Shown: positions 11,023 through 23,190, numbered from the stretch's first letter. The stretch is 64,000 bases of DNA from Actinomycetaceae bacterium (GCA_030530685.1 JAUMUM010000001.1:1-64000), one strand, 5' to 3'. The notes: a model not told the origin generated them from the sequence alone. Program-made: numbers and translations.

Positions 11023-11287
11023 TTATACCTCCTAGTGCGCTTTCGTGCACATGGTTGGGCCGCGATCGCGGCCGTGTGCGCCGGTCTGGATGAGTCCGGC
11101 GATTCAGCCTTCATTCTATCCGCGATCATTGGTAGTACCTACGGTAGTCGCTCCTTGGGATGCGAGGTTTCCCACAGGCATACGATCGAGGGGGAAAAAC
11201 GTGCGAAAAGTCCCACATCGAATCGCCACGTGCCGGGCCTTGCGAGTGCCGCGCTGGCACTGCCCGCCTCAGGCCTAGCCGCCCGTC

Positions 11288-12268
11288 TCAGGCCTCGTGT
11301 CCCGCGGCGCGGGCCGCCTCCAGCGTGGAGGGCACACCCAACTCCGCCGCGCGCTTGTCCGCCATCGTGTTCAGGCGGCGTAGACGGCCGGCCACGGCGT
11401 CCTTGGTGGCGGGCGGGTTGAGCCGCTCGCCCAGAAGATTGAGCGAGTCCTCCGGATACTGGATGCGGAACTCCCCCGCCTCGCGCAGGTTGGCGGGTAC
11501 ATCGTCGCCCAGAATCTCGAAGGCACGCTTGACACGGATAACGGCGATAACGGCGGCGTCTGCCGAGCGGCGCATATTGGCGTCGTCGAAATTGGCCAGG
11601 CGGTTGGCCGACCCGTGGACCTCGCGCTCGACCCGCAGCTCCTCCCAGTGGATGACGGCGTCATTGGCCCCCATGCGCGTGAGCATTTCCGCGATGGCGT
11701 CGCCCTCGCGGATGTCGACGCGATGCGCCCCGCGGGACTCCCTCGCACGATAGGCAATGTCCATACGGCGCGCGAGCCCACCCAGAGCGTAGGCGGCCTC
11801 CAGGCTCGGGCAGACGACCTCGAGCGAGGCGTTGCGCCCCGGCTCCAGGAGCGAGCCGCGCGCGAGGAAGGCTCCCCGCCAGGCGGCCGCGCCGTCGGCC
11901 TTCGAACCGCCCACGATCGACGGCGGCAGCCCGCGTACCGGCCGCCCGTGGGTATCGAGGAGCCCGAGCCGGCGGGCGATGCGCTCGCCGTCCCTCGTGA
12001 TGCGCAGCAGGTAGTGCGTGGACTGGCGCGTGGCCGAAGAGACCGTGGCAACCTCGGGCTCGACGCTAAATGCCTGGATGGCCAGATCGCGCAGGTGCTT
12101 GACGCTTCCCTGGTGGCTCAACTCGGCGTGCAGGGCCACCTTGCCTCCGACCACCTGGAATCCTCCCGCGAACCGAAACATCGTGGAGACTTCCGCAATC
12201 ACGCTGGTCAGAGCGCGCGGCCGGATGAGCGAAAGCTCGTCCTTGGCCGTCTGAGTCAATGCGGGCAT
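11288..12268 (-). CDS. whiA: DNA-binding regulator WhiA
   Basis: WhiA is a conserved Gram-positive protein that controls sporulation septation in Streptomyces and affects division in other bacteria. The 326-residue protein has the N-terminal homing-endonuclease-like domain (about 20-210; FLARGSLLEPG, with the catalytic acidic residues not conserved as expected) and a C-terminal helix-turn-helix domain (LNLLGERLNPPATKDAVAGRLRRL, about 277-300). It is the last gene of uvrC-rapZ-yvcK-whiA. The presumed non-sporulating host suggests a role in division or metabolism. Confidence 0.94.
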   Translation of the reverse strand: MPALTQTAKDELSLIRPRALTSVIAEVSTMFRFAGGFQVVGGKVALHAELSHQGSVKHLRDLAIQAFSVEPEVATVSSATRQSTHYLLRITRDGERIARRLGLLDTHGRPVRGLPPSIVGGSKADGAAAWRGAFLARGSLLEPGRNASLEVVCPSLEAAYALGGLARRMDIAYRARESRGAHRVDIREGDAIAEMLTRMGANDAVIHWEELRVEREVHGSANRLANFDDANMRRSADAAVIAVIRVKRAFEILGDDVPANLREAGEFRIQYPEDSLNLLGERLNPPATKDAVAGRLRRLNTMADKRAAELGVPSTLEAARAAGHEA

Positions 12269-12318
12269 GAATGAGTTTCTCTTCCCTAGTCAGTGGTGAG
12301 CGGCGATCGAAGAGGGCG

Positions 12319-13290
12319 TCAGTCCTCGTCGAAGACGTCGCCCAGAGTGCCTTCGAATGCGTCGCGATAGGCGGCCGCGAGCCGCAGAGGGTCGTGCCGC
12401 GCCGAACCATCGCTCATTCTAACTTGGCGCAGCATGAGATGCGCGGTGCACTCCCGGGCCGCCTTCGACGCGGCGTCGATATCGTCGATGCTTGCCGGGT
12501 CCGCGAGGATGACGTCGAGGTCGAGGTCAGGGCCGTGGGAGTGGAAGGAGCGGATGTGGTCCGCGGCGTCCATGCCCTTTGTCTCCTTGTCCGCGTTGAG
12601 GTTCAGGGCCAGGGCCCGCTTGGCCTTCGTCTCGCACAGCGCCTCGCGCAGCTGCGGGACGAGCAGGTGGGGAATGACGGACGTGTACCACGAGCCGGGG
12701 CCGAAGATGACCCAGTCGGCGTCGAGAATGGCCTGAACGGCCTCGGGTTGAGCCGGCGGGTTTTCCGGAAGAAGGGCGACGTGGTGAACGTGACCCGTGC
12801 TCGTGGCCACCGCGACTTGGCCGCGGATGGTGCGCCGCACGCCTTCCTCCTCGATGAGCGCCTCGATCTTCAGTGGCGTGGACGTCATGGGAAGCACGCG
12901 GCCCTGGATTCCCAGGAGCTGGCCCACCCAGTCGAGCGCGGACACGGAGTCGCCAAACTGCTCCCACAGGGCCAGGATGAGGAGATTGCCCAGGGCGTGT
13001 CCGTTCATTGGGCCGGCCGAGGAGAAGCGGTGCTGGAGGACATCGCGCCACGTCTGGCCCCACTCGCCATCGTCGCACAGTGCCGACAGGGCCATGCGCA
13101 GGTCGCCCGGCGGCAGGACCCCGAACTCCTCGCGCAGGCGCCCCGACGAGCCGCCGTCGTCGGCGACAGTGACAACGGCCGTGACGTTCTGTGTCATGAG
13201 GCGCAGGGCGGAAAGACTGGAGAAAAGGCCGTGCCCTCCCCCGAGCGCCACCACTTTCGGGCCGTAGAAACCCCGTCCGATCGGGCTCAT
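12319..13290 (-). CDS. yvcK: YvcK/CofD-like gluconeogenesis factor
   Basis: YvcK proteins bind UDP-sugars and affect cell-wall precursor supply and growth on gluconeogenic carbon. The 323-residue product starts MSPIGRGFYGPKVVALGGGHG and carries the glycine-rich loop GGGHGLFSSL, the VADDGGSSGRLR motif and the FGPGSWYTSVIPHL segment of the CofD fold. The ATG at 13290 overlaps the rapZ stop (ATGA). A longer frame from 13398 exists but would overlap rapZ by over 100 bp without family similarity. It is translationally coupled to rapZ, with whiA about 50 bp downstream. Confidence 0.92.
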   Translation of the reverse strand: MSPIGRGFYGPKVVALGGGHGLFSSLSALRLMTQNVTAVVTVADDGGSSGRLREEFGVLPPGDLRMALSALCDDGEWGQTWRDVLQHRFSSAGPMNGHALGNLLILALWEQFGDSVSALDWVGQLLGIQGRVLPMTSTPLKIEALIEEEGVRRTIRGQVAVATSTGHVHHVALLPENPPAQPEAVQAILDADWVIFGPGSWYTSVIPHLLVPQLREALCETKAKRALALNLNADKETKGMDAADHIRSFHSHGPDLDLDVILADPASIDDIDAASKAARECTAHLMLRQVRMSDGSARHDPLRLAAAYRDAFEGTLGDVFDED

Positions 13291-14219
13291 TCGCGCCCCA
13301 AATCGCGGTGGAGCGTGCGGACGGCGTGCCCGCCGTCGCGCAGCCTGGCCGAAATCGCTTCGGCAATGGCGACCGATCGGTGCTTGCCACCCGTGCACCC
13401 AACGGCGATCGTAACGAAGGGCTTGAGCTCGCGAGCATAGCCCTGGAGTATGTCGAGCATGAGGGCCGAGTATCTGTCGACGAAGGCCTCGCCGGCGTTG
13501 GCCAGGACGAATTCCGCCACGGGCGAATCCTTGCCGGTCAGCTTGCGCAACTCCGTGACCCAGTAGGGGTTGGGGATGAAGCGGACGTCGATCACGTTGT
13601 CGGCATCGGAGGGCAGGCCGTACTTGAAGCCGAAGGACATGACGGTCACGCGGACATCGGCCTGCCCCTCTTCCGCGAGGAGGGCGCGCAACTTTCGCGC
13701 CAGGTCGTGCACCGAGTAGCCGGTCGTGTCGATGAGGATGTCGGCGCGGTCCCTGAGATTGCCCAGCAGCGCGCGCTCGGCCTCAATGCCATCGACAAGC
13801 CGGCCGTCGCCCTGGAGGGGGTGCGGGCGCCGCACGTTGTCGTAGCGCTTGACGAGTTCGTCGTCATCGCAGTCGAGGAAGAGGATGCGCAGGGCGAGTC
13901 CGGCTTCGTGCAGATCGTCGAGGGCGCCGACGAGTTCGGCGAAGAATTCGCGCGAGCGGACATCGACGACGACGGCGAGCCTGCGCACTCCCCCGTCGGG
14001 CGTCATCATGCCGGCCAGGGCTCGCAGCAGGCGCGGCGGGAGGTTGTCGACGACGTACCAGTCGAGGTCTTCCAGAGTGTCGGCCGCGTGGGTGCGGCCC
14101 GCGCCGGACATGCCCGTGATGATGAGCAACTCGGGCAGTTCGGTCTGCGGCAGCGCGGCCTCTTCGTCGCGCTGGGGGACCCCGTCGGGAACGAGGTCCG
14201 CGTCGTCTACATCGCTCAT
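13287..14219 (-). CDS. rapZ: RNase adapter / nucleotide-binding protein RapZ
   Basis: RapZ (YvcJ) is a P-loop protein; in E. coli it directs RNase E to a small RNA controlling glucosamine-6-phosphate synthase, while in Gram-positives its role is less clear. The 310-residue protein has the Walker A motif GMSGAGRTHA and a C-terminal domain ending in the motif VAVGCTGGKHRSVAIAE. I chose the ATG at 14219 (MSDVDDADL); a GTG or ATG about 12 codons upstream is also open. An acidic stretch of about 25 residues precedes the P-loop. Confidence 0.92.
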   Translation of the reverse strand: MSDVDDADLVPDGVPQRDEEAALPQTELPELLIITGMSGAGRTHAADTLEDLDWYVVDNLPPRLLRALAGMMTPDGGVRRLAVVVDVRSREFFAELVGALDDLHEAGLALRILFLDCDDDELVKRYDNVRRPHPLQGDGRLVDGIEAERALLGNLRDRADILIDTTGYSVHDLARKLRALLAEEGQADVRVTVMSFGFKYGLPSDADNVIDVRFIPNPYWVTELRKLTGKDSPVAEFVLANAGEAFVDRYSALMLDILQGYARELKPFVTIAVGCTGGKHRSVAIAEAISARLRDGGHAVRTLHRDLGRE

Positions 14220-14337
14220 GGGCACATCATGCCACAGGGCCTGGCGCTGTGGCATTCATCCGGCGCGCAGGAGTGCGGCCATCAGCGCGGGTGCGGAGCG
14301 ATCGGCCGGCAGGGCACCATCCTGGCGGCGGGCGCGG

Positions 14338-16485
14338 TCAGTCGCCGGCTGCCTCGCCGCCCGTCGCATCGCCGGCTGCCTCGTCCACGGCATTACCCGC
14401 CTCGCCGCCGCGGCCGCCACCGTCGACGGCGCCACTTTCGCCAAACACCGCGCGTCCCTCGGCCCCTCCCTTGGCGCCGGCGCTGCCCCGCCGGGCCGCC
14501 AGATGCTCGATGATCGCGCCCGCCAGGGCCGGCCCAATCCCCGGAACGGCCTCGAGCTCGTCGGCGCTGGCCGCTCGAATCTTGGCCAGGCTCCCGAAGG
14601 CGGACAGCAGTGCTTTCTGCTTCGCCGGTCCCAGGCCCGGCACGGCATCGAGCGCCGAACGCGTCATTGCCTTGGACCGCTTCTTGCGGTGGAAGGTGAT
14701 GGCGAAGCGATGCGACTCGTCGCGCAGTTGCTGAAGCAGGCGCAGGGCCGGCGACGTTCGCGGCAGAATGATGGGAAAGTCCTCGCCGGGCACCCATACC
14801 TCTTCCAGGCGCTTGGCCAGCCCGACGATGGACACATCGGCCCCGGTTTCCTCGACGACCCTCTGCGCCGCGTTGACCTGCGGAAGGCCGCCATCGACGA
14901 CGATGAGGTCCGGCCGGTAGGCGAAGCGGCGCGGGGCCGCCGTCGAGGCCTCCGCTCCCCCGACCGCGGCCTCGGCCGGCCCGGATGCCTCGTCCTCGGC
15001 GGCGCCGGCGTCGTCGGCCGCCGCCCCCGCCACGAGCCGGCCCAGGCGCCTGCGCAGGACCTCGTCCATGGCCGCCGTGTCATCGGCCGCGCCCTTCCCG
15101 TCGCTTCCCCGCACGATGTAGTGCCGGTAGTCGGCCTTCTTGGCCAGGCCGTCCTCGAAGACCACCATCGATGCGACCTGATGCGTGCCCTGGGTGTGCG
15201 ACACGTCAAAGCACTCGATGCGAAGCGGCGCGCGATCCAGGTCGAGCGCCTCACGCAGTTCTTCGAGGGCCTGCGAACGGACCGTGATGTCGCCGGCGCG
15301 CGCGAGCTTGTGACGCTGGAGCGTCTGGAGGGCATTGAGCCTGACGGTCTCCGCCAGCCTGGCCTTGTCGCCGCGCCTGGGGGACTTCAAGCGCACGGGC
15401 CTTCCCCGGCGCTCAGCCAGCCAGGCTTCGAGTTCGTCGCGGTCGGCCGGGATCTCCGGCACCCAGATCTGGTAGGGGATGGCACCCAGCGGCGTATGCT
15501 CGCGGTCATCGACGCTGCGCGAGCCCTCGCGGCCGGATGCGAGCTCGTCAAATTGCGCCCCGCCATAGACCTGCAGCAGGAGGAAGGAAACGATTTCCTG
15601 GGCGTCGAGCCCGGAGATCTCGTCGGAGACCCACGCCTGCTGCCCGCGTATCCGCCCCCCGCGCACGTAGAACACCTGGACGGAGGCCTCCAGTTCGTCG
15701 AAGGCAATGCCGAAGACATCAGCGTCGAGGTTCTCCTCGAAGACCACCGTATTGCGCTCGTTGACCGCCTCGAGCGCCTGGACCTCGTCGCGCAGGCGCG
15801 CCGCCCGCTCGTACTCCTGCCCGGCGGCTGCCTCGGCCATGGCCCTCTTTCGCTCGGCGATCGCCGGGCCGGTGCCACCCTCGACGAAGTCGACGAGTCC
15901 GTCGACGATCTTCGCGTACTCGCTCGCGTCGATGCGGCCGACGCACGGCGCACTGCACCGCCCGATATGCCCGTAGAGGCACGGCCTGCCCGAACGCTGC
16001 GCCTGCTTGAACTGCGTGTTCGTGCACGAGCGCACCGGGAAGACCGACAGCAGCTGGTCGAGCGTGTCGCGGATGGCCCACACCTTCGTGTACGGGCCGA
16101 GGTACTTCGTTCCCCTGCGATGCTCCTGGCGCGTGACCCACACCCGCGCGAACTCCTCACTGACCGAGACCGCCAGGTACGGGTAGGACTTGTCGTCCCG
16201 GAAGACCACGTTGTAGCGCGGATTGAACTCGTTGATCCACGAGTACTCGAGGGTCAGGGCCTCGACCTCCGAGCCCACGACCACCCACTCGACGCCCTCG
16301 GCCGTATAGACCATCTGGCGGATGCGCGGGGACAGTCCCGCCGGGTCCTGGAAGTAGCTCGACAGCCGGGCGCGCAGGTTCTTCGCCTTGCCCACGTAGA
16401 GCACGCGCCCCTCGCCGTCCCGGAAACGGTAGACGCCGGGATCGGTGGGAATAGCCCTGGGACGATAGCTCGCGGGATCGGCCAT
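14338..16485 (-). CDS. uvrC: Excinuclease ABC subunit C
   Basis: UvrC makes both incisions in nucleotide excision repair. Domains in order: GIY-YIG nuclease (GVYRFRDGEGRVLYVGKAKNLR, about 18-39, cited by its ends), UVR motif (about 200-235), RNase H-like 3' domain (LIVVDGGLPQVN, about 525) and C-terminal helix-hairpin-helix pair (LDAVPGLGPAK, AVPGIGPALAG). At 715 residues it is longer than usual. The excess is an Ala/Asp/Glu-rich insert at about residues 475-515 and a Gly/Ala-rich tail after residue 670. It begins 21 nt after uvrA. Confidence 0.95.
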   Translation of the reverse strand: MADPASYRPRAIPTDPGVYRFRDGEGRVLYVGKAKNLRARLSSYFQDPAGLSPRIRQMVYTAEGVEWVVVGSEVEALTLEYSWINEFNPRYNVVFRDDKSYPYLAVSVSEEFARVWVTRQEHRRGTKYLGPYTKVWAIRDTLDQLLSVFPVRSCTNTQFKQAQRSGRPCLYGHIGRCSAPCVGRIDASEYAKIVDGLVDFVEGGTGPAIAERKRAMAEAAAGQEYERAARLRDEVQALEAVNERNTVVFEENLDADVFGIAFDELEASVQVFYVRGGRIRGQQAWVSDEISGLDAQEIVSFLLLQVYGGAQFDELASGREGSRSVDDREHTPLGAIPYQIWVPEIPADRDELEAWLAERRGRPVRLKSPRRGDKARLAETVRLNALQTLQRHKLARAGDITVRSQALEELREALDLDRAPLRIECFDVSHTQGTHQVASMVVFEDGLAKKADYRHYIVRGSDGKGAADDTAAMDEVLRRRLGRLVAGAAADDAGAAEDEASGPAEAAVGGAEASTAAPRRFAYRPDLIVVDGGLPQVNAAQRVVEETGADVSIVGLAKRLEEVWVPGEDFPIILPRTSPALRLLQQLRDESHRFAITFHRKKRSKAMTRSALDAVPGLGPAKQKALLSAFGSLAKIRAASADELEAVPGIGPALAGAIIEHLAARRGSAGAKGGAEGRAVFGESGAVDGGGRGGEAGNAVDEAAGDATGGEAAGD

Positions 16486-16506
16486 TTAACTACTGTGCCA
16501 GATTTC

Positions 16507-19353
16507 CTACTGTGCCAGTAGCGGGGCCAGGAAACGTCCCGTATGCGAGCCCTCGACGGTGGCCACTCGCTCGGGTGTTCCCTCGGCGACGACGGTGCCG
16601 CCGCCGCTGCCGCCCTCCGGCCCCATATCGATCACCCAGTCGGCCGACTTGATGACGTCCAGGTTGTGCTCGATGACGATGACGGTGTTGCCCTTGTCGA
16701 CGAGCGACTGAAGCACCTCCAGCAGCTTGCGGACGTCCTCGAAGTGCAGGCCCGTCGTCGGCTCATCAAGGATGTAGACGGTGCGCCCCGACGAGCGCCG
16801 GTGCAGCTCCGAGGCGAGCTTGACGCGCTGCGCCTCGCCACCGGACAGCGTCGTGGCCGCCTGCCCCAGCTGCACATAGCCGAGCCCGACGGCCTCCAGT
16901 GTCGAAAGGTAGCGGGTGATGGAGGTGATGGGCTCGAAGAACTCACGTGCCTCGTGGATGGTCATCGACAGGACGTCGGCCACGGTCTTTCCGTTGTAGC
17001 GCACCTCGAGGGTCTCGCGGTTGTAGCGCGCCCCGTGGCAGACCTCGCAGGGCACGTAGACGTCGGGCAGGAAGTTCATTTCGATCTTGAGCGTCCCGTC
17101 GCCCTTGCACGACTCGCACCTGCCGCCCTTGACATTGAAGGAGAAGCGTCCGGGTCCGTACCCGCGGACCTTGGCCTCGGCCGTCTGGGCGAACAGGGAA
17201 CGGACCTTATCCCACACCCCCGTATACGTGGCCGGGTTCGAGCGGGGCGTGCGCCCGATCGGCGACTGGTCGACATGGATGACCTTGTCGAGTTCCTCCG
17301 TTCCCGTCACCTTCGTGTGGCGCCCCGGAACGGTGTGGGCTCCATTGAGCTTCTTGGCCAGGGCCTCGTAGAGAATCTGATTGACGAGCGTCGACTTGCC
17401 GGAGCCCGACACGCCCGTAACCGTGATGAAGCACGACAGCGGGAAGGACACTTTGATATTGCGCAGGTTGTTCTCGCGGGCGCCCGTCACGGTGATCAGG
17501 CGCTTGCCATCGCGCTTGCGCCGCCGCTGCGGCATCGCCACCGCGCGTCGTCCGGAAAGGTACTGACCGGTGACCGATCGCTCGCAGTCCTCAAGCCCCG
17601 CGCTCGGGCCGGAATACACGACCTGCCCGCCGAGCTCGCCGGCACCGGGGCCGATGTCGACGACCCAGTCGGCCGTGCGTATCGTTTCCTCATCGTGCTC
17701 GACGACGATGAGCGTATTGCCCAGATCGCGCAGCTTCGTCAGCGTTGCCAGCAGGCGCGCGTTGTCCCTCTGGTGCAACCCGATGGATGGCTCGTCGAGG
17801 ACGTAGAGGACGCCGACGAGCCCCGAGCCGATCTGTGTGGCCAGGCGGATGCGCTGGGCCTCGCCGCCGGAGAGCGTCGCGGCCCCCCGGGCGAGGTTCA
17901 GGTAGTTCAGGCCGACGTCGACGAGGAAGCCGAGCCGCAGGCGAACCTCCTTGAGGACCTGGGCGGCGATGGCCGCCTGGCGCTCGGTCAGCTCCATGGT
18001 GTCGACGAATTCCTTGGCCTGCGAGATCGACATCTGGCACACGTCGTCGATGTTGCGGCCATCGATTCTCACGGCCAGCACTTCCGGGCGCAGGCGCGCG
18101 CCCTTGCAGGCCGGGCAGGCCACCGTGCGCATGTAGCCCTCGTAGCGCTCGCGCGACCAGTCCGAGTCGGTCTCGCCGTGCTTGCGCATGACGTAGCGGA
18201 GCACGCCCTCGAAGCCGGTGCCGTAGGTGCGCTCCTTGCCCCAGCGGTTGCGGTAGGTGACGCGGACCTTGTAGTTGTTGCCGCGCAGCACCGCCTCGCG
18301 GGCATGCTGCGGTATGTCCTTCCACGGCGTATCGACGTCGAAGCCGAGGTCCTCGCCCAGGCTCTCGAGCTGGCGCGTGAAGAAGTCCTGGTGGCTCGTC
18401 CACGGGGTGACGGCGCCCTCGCGCAGCGTGAGCGTGGGGTCGGGAATGACGAGTTCGGGATCGACCTCCAGGCGCGAGCCGATGCCGTCGCACTCGGGGC
18501 AGGCGCCGTAGGGGGCGTTGAAGGAAAAGGACCGCGGCTCGATCTCCTCGAGGGCGAGCGGGTGCTCGTTGGGACATGAGCGCTTCTCCGAGTAGCGGCG
18601 CTCGCGGTCGGGGTCGTCGATGTCGGCGTCGACGAGTTCGATCGTCACGAGCCCGTCCGCCAGGCGCAGCGCCGTCTCCACGGAGTCGGTCAGGCGGGAG
18701 GTAATGCCCTCGCGCACGACGAGCCTGTCGACGACGACGTCGATGTCGTGGCGCAGCTTCTTTTCCAGCTTGGGCGGATCGTCGAGCCGGACGTTCTCGC
18801 CGTCGACCTTGGCGCGCGTGAATCCCTCCGAGGCCAGCTGCCGGAAGAGCTCCGAGTACTCCCCCTTGCGGCCGCGCAGGACCGGTGCGAGCACCTGGAA
18901 GCGCGTGCCGTCCTCCAGCTTGAGGATGCGGTCGACGATCTGCTGGGCGCTCTGGGCCTGGATGGGCTCGCCGCAGACCGGGCAGTGCTGGACGCCCGCC
19001 CGGGCGAAGAGCAGGCGCAGATAGTCGTAGACCTCCGTGACGGTGCCGACCGTCGAGCGGGGGTTGCGGTTCGTGGATTTCTGGTCGATGGACACGGCCG
19101 GCGAGAGCCCCTCGATGAAGTCGACATCGGGCTTGTCCATCTGGCCGAGGAACTGGCGCGCATAGGAACTCAACGATTCGACGTAGCGGCGCTGCCCCTC
19201 GGCGAAGATCGTGTCGAATGCCAGCGAGGACTTGCCCGACCCGGACAGGCCCGTGAAGACGATCATCTGGTCACGCGGTAGCTCTATCGAGACATTGCGC
19301 AGGTTGTGCTCGCGCGCATTTTGAACGAAGATTCGATCTCTCACGGCGAGCAT
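16507..19353 (-). CDS. uvrA: Excinuclease ABC subunit A
   Basis: UvrA is the damage-sensing ABC ATPase of nucleotide excision repair. Both nucleotide-binding halves are intact: Walker [15 protein letters not shown] near the start and [13 protein letters not shown] in the second half, two LSGGEAQR signatures, and zinc-binding Cys pairs ([35 protein letters not shown]). The start ATG 19353 gives about 948 residues; a GTG at 19344 is equally possible, and neither has a clear ribosome-binding site. No LexA box is recognisable upstream. Its last 12 bases are repeated just before uvrC. Confidence 0.96.
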   Translation of the reverse strand: MLAVRDRIFVQNAREHNLRNVSIELPRDQMIVFTGLSGSGKSSLAFDTIFAEGQRRYVESLSSYARQFLGQMDKPDVDFIEGLSPAVSIDQKSTNRNPRSTVGTVTEVYDYLRLLFARAGVQHCPVCGEPIQAQSAQQIVDRILKLEDGTRFQVLAPVLRGRKGEYSELFRQLASEGFTRAKVDGENVRLDDPPKLEKKLRHDIDVVVDRLVVREGITSRLTDSVETALRLADGLVTIELVDADIDDPDRERRYSEKRSCPNEHPLALEEIEPRSFSFNAPYGACPECDGIGSRLEVDPELVIPDPTLTLREGAVTPWTSHQDFFTRQLESLGEDLGFDVDTPWKDIPQHAREAVLRGNNYKVRVTYRNRWGKERTYGTGFEGVLRYVMRKHGETDSDWSRERYEGYMRTVACPACKGARLRPEVLAVRIDGRNIDDVCQMSISQAKEFVDTMELTERQAAIAAQVLKEVRLRLGFLVDVGLNYLNLARGAATLSGGEAQRIRLATQIGSGLVGVLYVLDEPSIGLHQRDNARLLATLTKLRDLGNTLIVVEHDEETIRTADWVVDIGPGAGELGGQVVYSGPSAGLEDCERSVTGQYLSGRRAVAMPQRRRKRDGKRLITVTGARENNLRNIKVSFPLSCFITVTGVSGSGKSTLVNQILYEALAKKLNGAHTVPGRHTKVTGTEELDKVIHVDQSPIGRTPRSNPATYTGVWDKVRSLFAQTAEAKVRGYGPGRFSFNVKGGRCESCKGDGTLKIEMNFLPDVYVPCEVCHGARYNRETLEVRYNGKTVADVLSMTIHEAREFFEPITSITRYLSTLEAVGLGYVQLGQAATTLSGGEAQRVKLASELHRRSSGRTVYILDEPTTGLHFEDVRKLLEVLQSLVDKGNTVIVIEHNLDVIKSADWVIDMGPEGGSGGGTVVAEGTPERVATVEGSHTGRFLAPLLAQ

Positions 19354-19480
19354 TGTACGCCCGCGCCCACGTGACCTCCGCATTTATTTTCGAATGGTTG
19401 ATCACACCGCGTGCATCGCTCGCGCCGACGTTCTCCGGAGTGCAGTCCTCGCCGCGGCCTCAGGGCGCTAGGCTTGGGCC

Positions 19481-19759
19481 ATGTCTATCATTGCCATCGA
19501 GTACACGTACGACGCGACCAAGCGCGACCTCATTGCCGAGCACCGCCCGCGGCACCGCGCGCATCTCAAGGAGCTCTTCGAGGCCGGCACCCTCCTGGCC
19601 TCCGGCCCCTTGGGCTCGAACGGGGCCCTGCTCATCGTCACCGGCGAAACGCCGGACGACGGCCTTAAGGCACTGGCCGGCGACCCCTTCCTAGCCCTCG
19701 GCGTGATCGAAAATCGCGTGGCGCGGGTGTGGAACGCCGTCATCGGCCCCTGGGGCTGA
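19481..19759 (+). CDS. YciI-family protein
   Basis: This is a 92-residue protein of the YCII fold (ferredoxin-like alpha-beta). It shows the family's RPRHRAHLKELFEAGTLL region with the conserved His near residue 25 and the SGPLG motif near residue 42, and a C-terminal VARVWNAVIG strand. Most family members lack a known function; a few are dehydrochlorinases or muconolactone isomerase-like. It stands alone between divergent uvrA and convergent terC, so context gives no role. Confidence 0.85.
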   Translation: MSIIAIEYTYDATKRDLIAEHRPRHRAHLKELFEAGTLLASGPLGSNGALLIVTGETPDDGLKALAGDPFLALGVIENRVARVWNAVIGPWG

Positions 19760-19778
19760 AGAGCCCTGAGGTTAGGCA

Positions 19779-19829
19779 GCCCCGGGGACTGAGGTGCCCG
19801 GGGCGCGTGCGGACCCGGCGCCCCGCACG
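19779..19829. terminator. Paired hairpins between yciI-like gene and terC
   Basis: Two GC-rich stems lie in series: GCCCCGGG/CCCGGGGC (19779-19804) and CGTGCGG/CCGCACG (19806-19829). They are placed between convergent genes, which suits termination; neither has a U tract. Confidence 0.45.
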
Positions 19830-19847
19830 TGCCACCTCGGCCGCGCC

Positions 19848-20861
19848 TCAGCGCCTGCGCGAGACGACCAGCGAGGCGACGACGGTGACGAGCAGGACGG
19901 CGACGATGACGCCCAGCGATACCAGCGGCGCGATCGCGGGCACCGAGTGCAGCCAGCCCTGGCCGTGGCAGGCCTCGATGAGGAGCTTGACGCCGATGAA
20001 GCCCAGGATTGCCGCCAGGCCGTAGTGCAGGTAGACGAGCTTTTCCAGCAGCCCGTCGACGAGGAAGAAGAGCTGGCGCAGGCCCATGAGGGCGAAGGCG
20101 TTGGCCGCGAAGATGATGAACGGCTGGCTCGTCAGCCCGAAGGAGGCGGGGATAGAGTCGAGCGCGAACATGAGGTCGGCCGAGCCAATGGCCAGGATGC
20201 ACAGAAGGAAGGGCGTAATGTAGGTCTTGTGGGCACGCCGCACCACCATCTTGTCGCCGACGAAGCCGTCGGTGACCTTGAAGACCTTCTCGGCGGCGCG
20301 CACCAGGCCGTTCGGTTCGTATTCTTCTTCCTCGGTGTCCTTGCTTTCCTCCTGGACACCCTCGCGCACCTGGGACCACGCGGTCCACAGGAGGAATGCG
20401 GCGAAGAGGAAGAACAGCCACGAGAAGCGCTGGAGCAAGGCTGCGCCGAGGAGGATGAAGATGAGCCTAAGGACGAGCGCGATGACGATTCCCCACAGGA
20501 GCACCTTCTGCTGGTACTTTCGCGGCACCCGGAACGAGCCAATGATGATGATGAAAATGAAGATGTTGTCGATCGACAGCGAGTACTCGGTGAAGTAGGT
20601 CGAAAAGTACTCGACTCCAAACTCCGTCGAATGCCTGAAGATCGTGTACAGGCCGAAGACGACCGCGAGCCCGACGTAGAAGGCCAGCCAACCGGTGCAC
20701 TCCCTGAGCGTGGGCTCGTGCGGCCGACGCAGGTGGAGCACGAGGTCCGCCCCGATGAGGCCGACGACAAGCACGCCCAGGGCGAGCCATTCCCACATTC
20801 CCACCTGCATGCTGGCCGCCTCGCTGGACGCGGGGGCGGCCGTGACGAGCGCTGACATCAT
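19848..20861 (-). CDS. TerC-family metal (probably Mn2+) exporter
   Basis: TerC proteins (Alx, MeeF/MeeY relatives) are membrane proteins that export manganese or help metallate exported enzymes. This 337-residue product has about eight to nine hydrophobic helices, the SIDNIFIF motif (acidic residue in a helix) and the matching SADLMFALDSIPA motif, which are the metal-site hallmarks. The start is ATG 20861 (or 20858), with a GGAGG site directly upstream. The frame opens further back, but that portion is the riboswitch. It is probably controlled by the yybP-ykoY element at 20884-20980. Confidence 0.9.
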   Translation of the reverse strand: MMSALVTAAPASSEAASMQVGMWEWLALGVLVVGLIGADLVLHLRRPHEPTLRECTGWLAFYVGLAVVFGLYTIFRHSTEFGVEYFSTYFTEYSLSIDNIFIFIIIIGSFRVPRKYQQKVLLWGIVIALVLRLIFILLGAALLQRFSWLFFLFAAFLLWTAWSQVREGVQEESKDTEEEEYEPNGLVRAAEKVFKVTDGFVGDKMVVRRAHKTYITPFLLCILAIGSADLMFALDSIPASFGLTSQPFIIFAANAFALMGLRQLFFLVDGLLEKLVYLHYGLAAILGFIGVKLLIEACHGQGWLHSVPAIAPLVSLGVIVAVLLVTVVASLVVSRRR

Positions 20862-20883
20862 TTCATTCCTCCGGTACGACAAT

Positions 20884-20980
20884 TGACCGGAGGTCTCTTC
20901 CCGCCATGGAAGGCCGCGGCCCGGGAGCGATCCGTGATGACGAGCCGACGTTGCGTGGGAATACTCCCCTCCGATCGGAA
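20884..20980 (-). ncRNA. yybP-ykoY (manganese) riboswitch upstream of terC
   Basis: The leader of terC carries the conserved pieces of this class in order on the minus strand: AGGGGAGTA at about 20970-20962, the CGTCGGCTCGTCATCA segment at 20950-20935, and GAGACCTCCGGTC at 20897-20885, with a GC-rich variable stem between. This class senses Mn2+ and usually turns on TerC/MntP-type exporters. The aptamer ends about 25 nt before the start codon, so both terminator and translation control are possible. The match was made by eye against the known consensus. Confidence 0.82.
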
Positions 20981-21007
20981 AGTTTAGACGATATTGAGGG
21001 CTGTCAA
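20981..21007 (-). promoter_or_regulatory. Sigma70-type promoter of the terC leader
   Basis: A consensus TTGACA (21007-21002) and TAAACT (20986-20981) are separated by 15 bp. Initiation about 7 nt downstream would start the RNA just at the riboswitch 5' end. Confidence 0.6.
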
Positions 21008-21089
21008 GACGAAAGCCGTGGCAATTTCCGTCACTTTTCCGATCGGCCGCGGCCACCGTGGCCTTCTTCTCGGCATTCTTCCTCGCCCG

Positions 21090-23171
<2,082 letters not shown>

Positions 23172-23190
23172 ACGAGCCAGGCTACCAGTG

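Noticed and set aside
19354..19480. LexA/SOS box in front of uvrA
   Set aside because: The best candidate, near TCGAATGGTTGA at about 19390, lacks the spaced inverted halves of the actinobacterial consensus.
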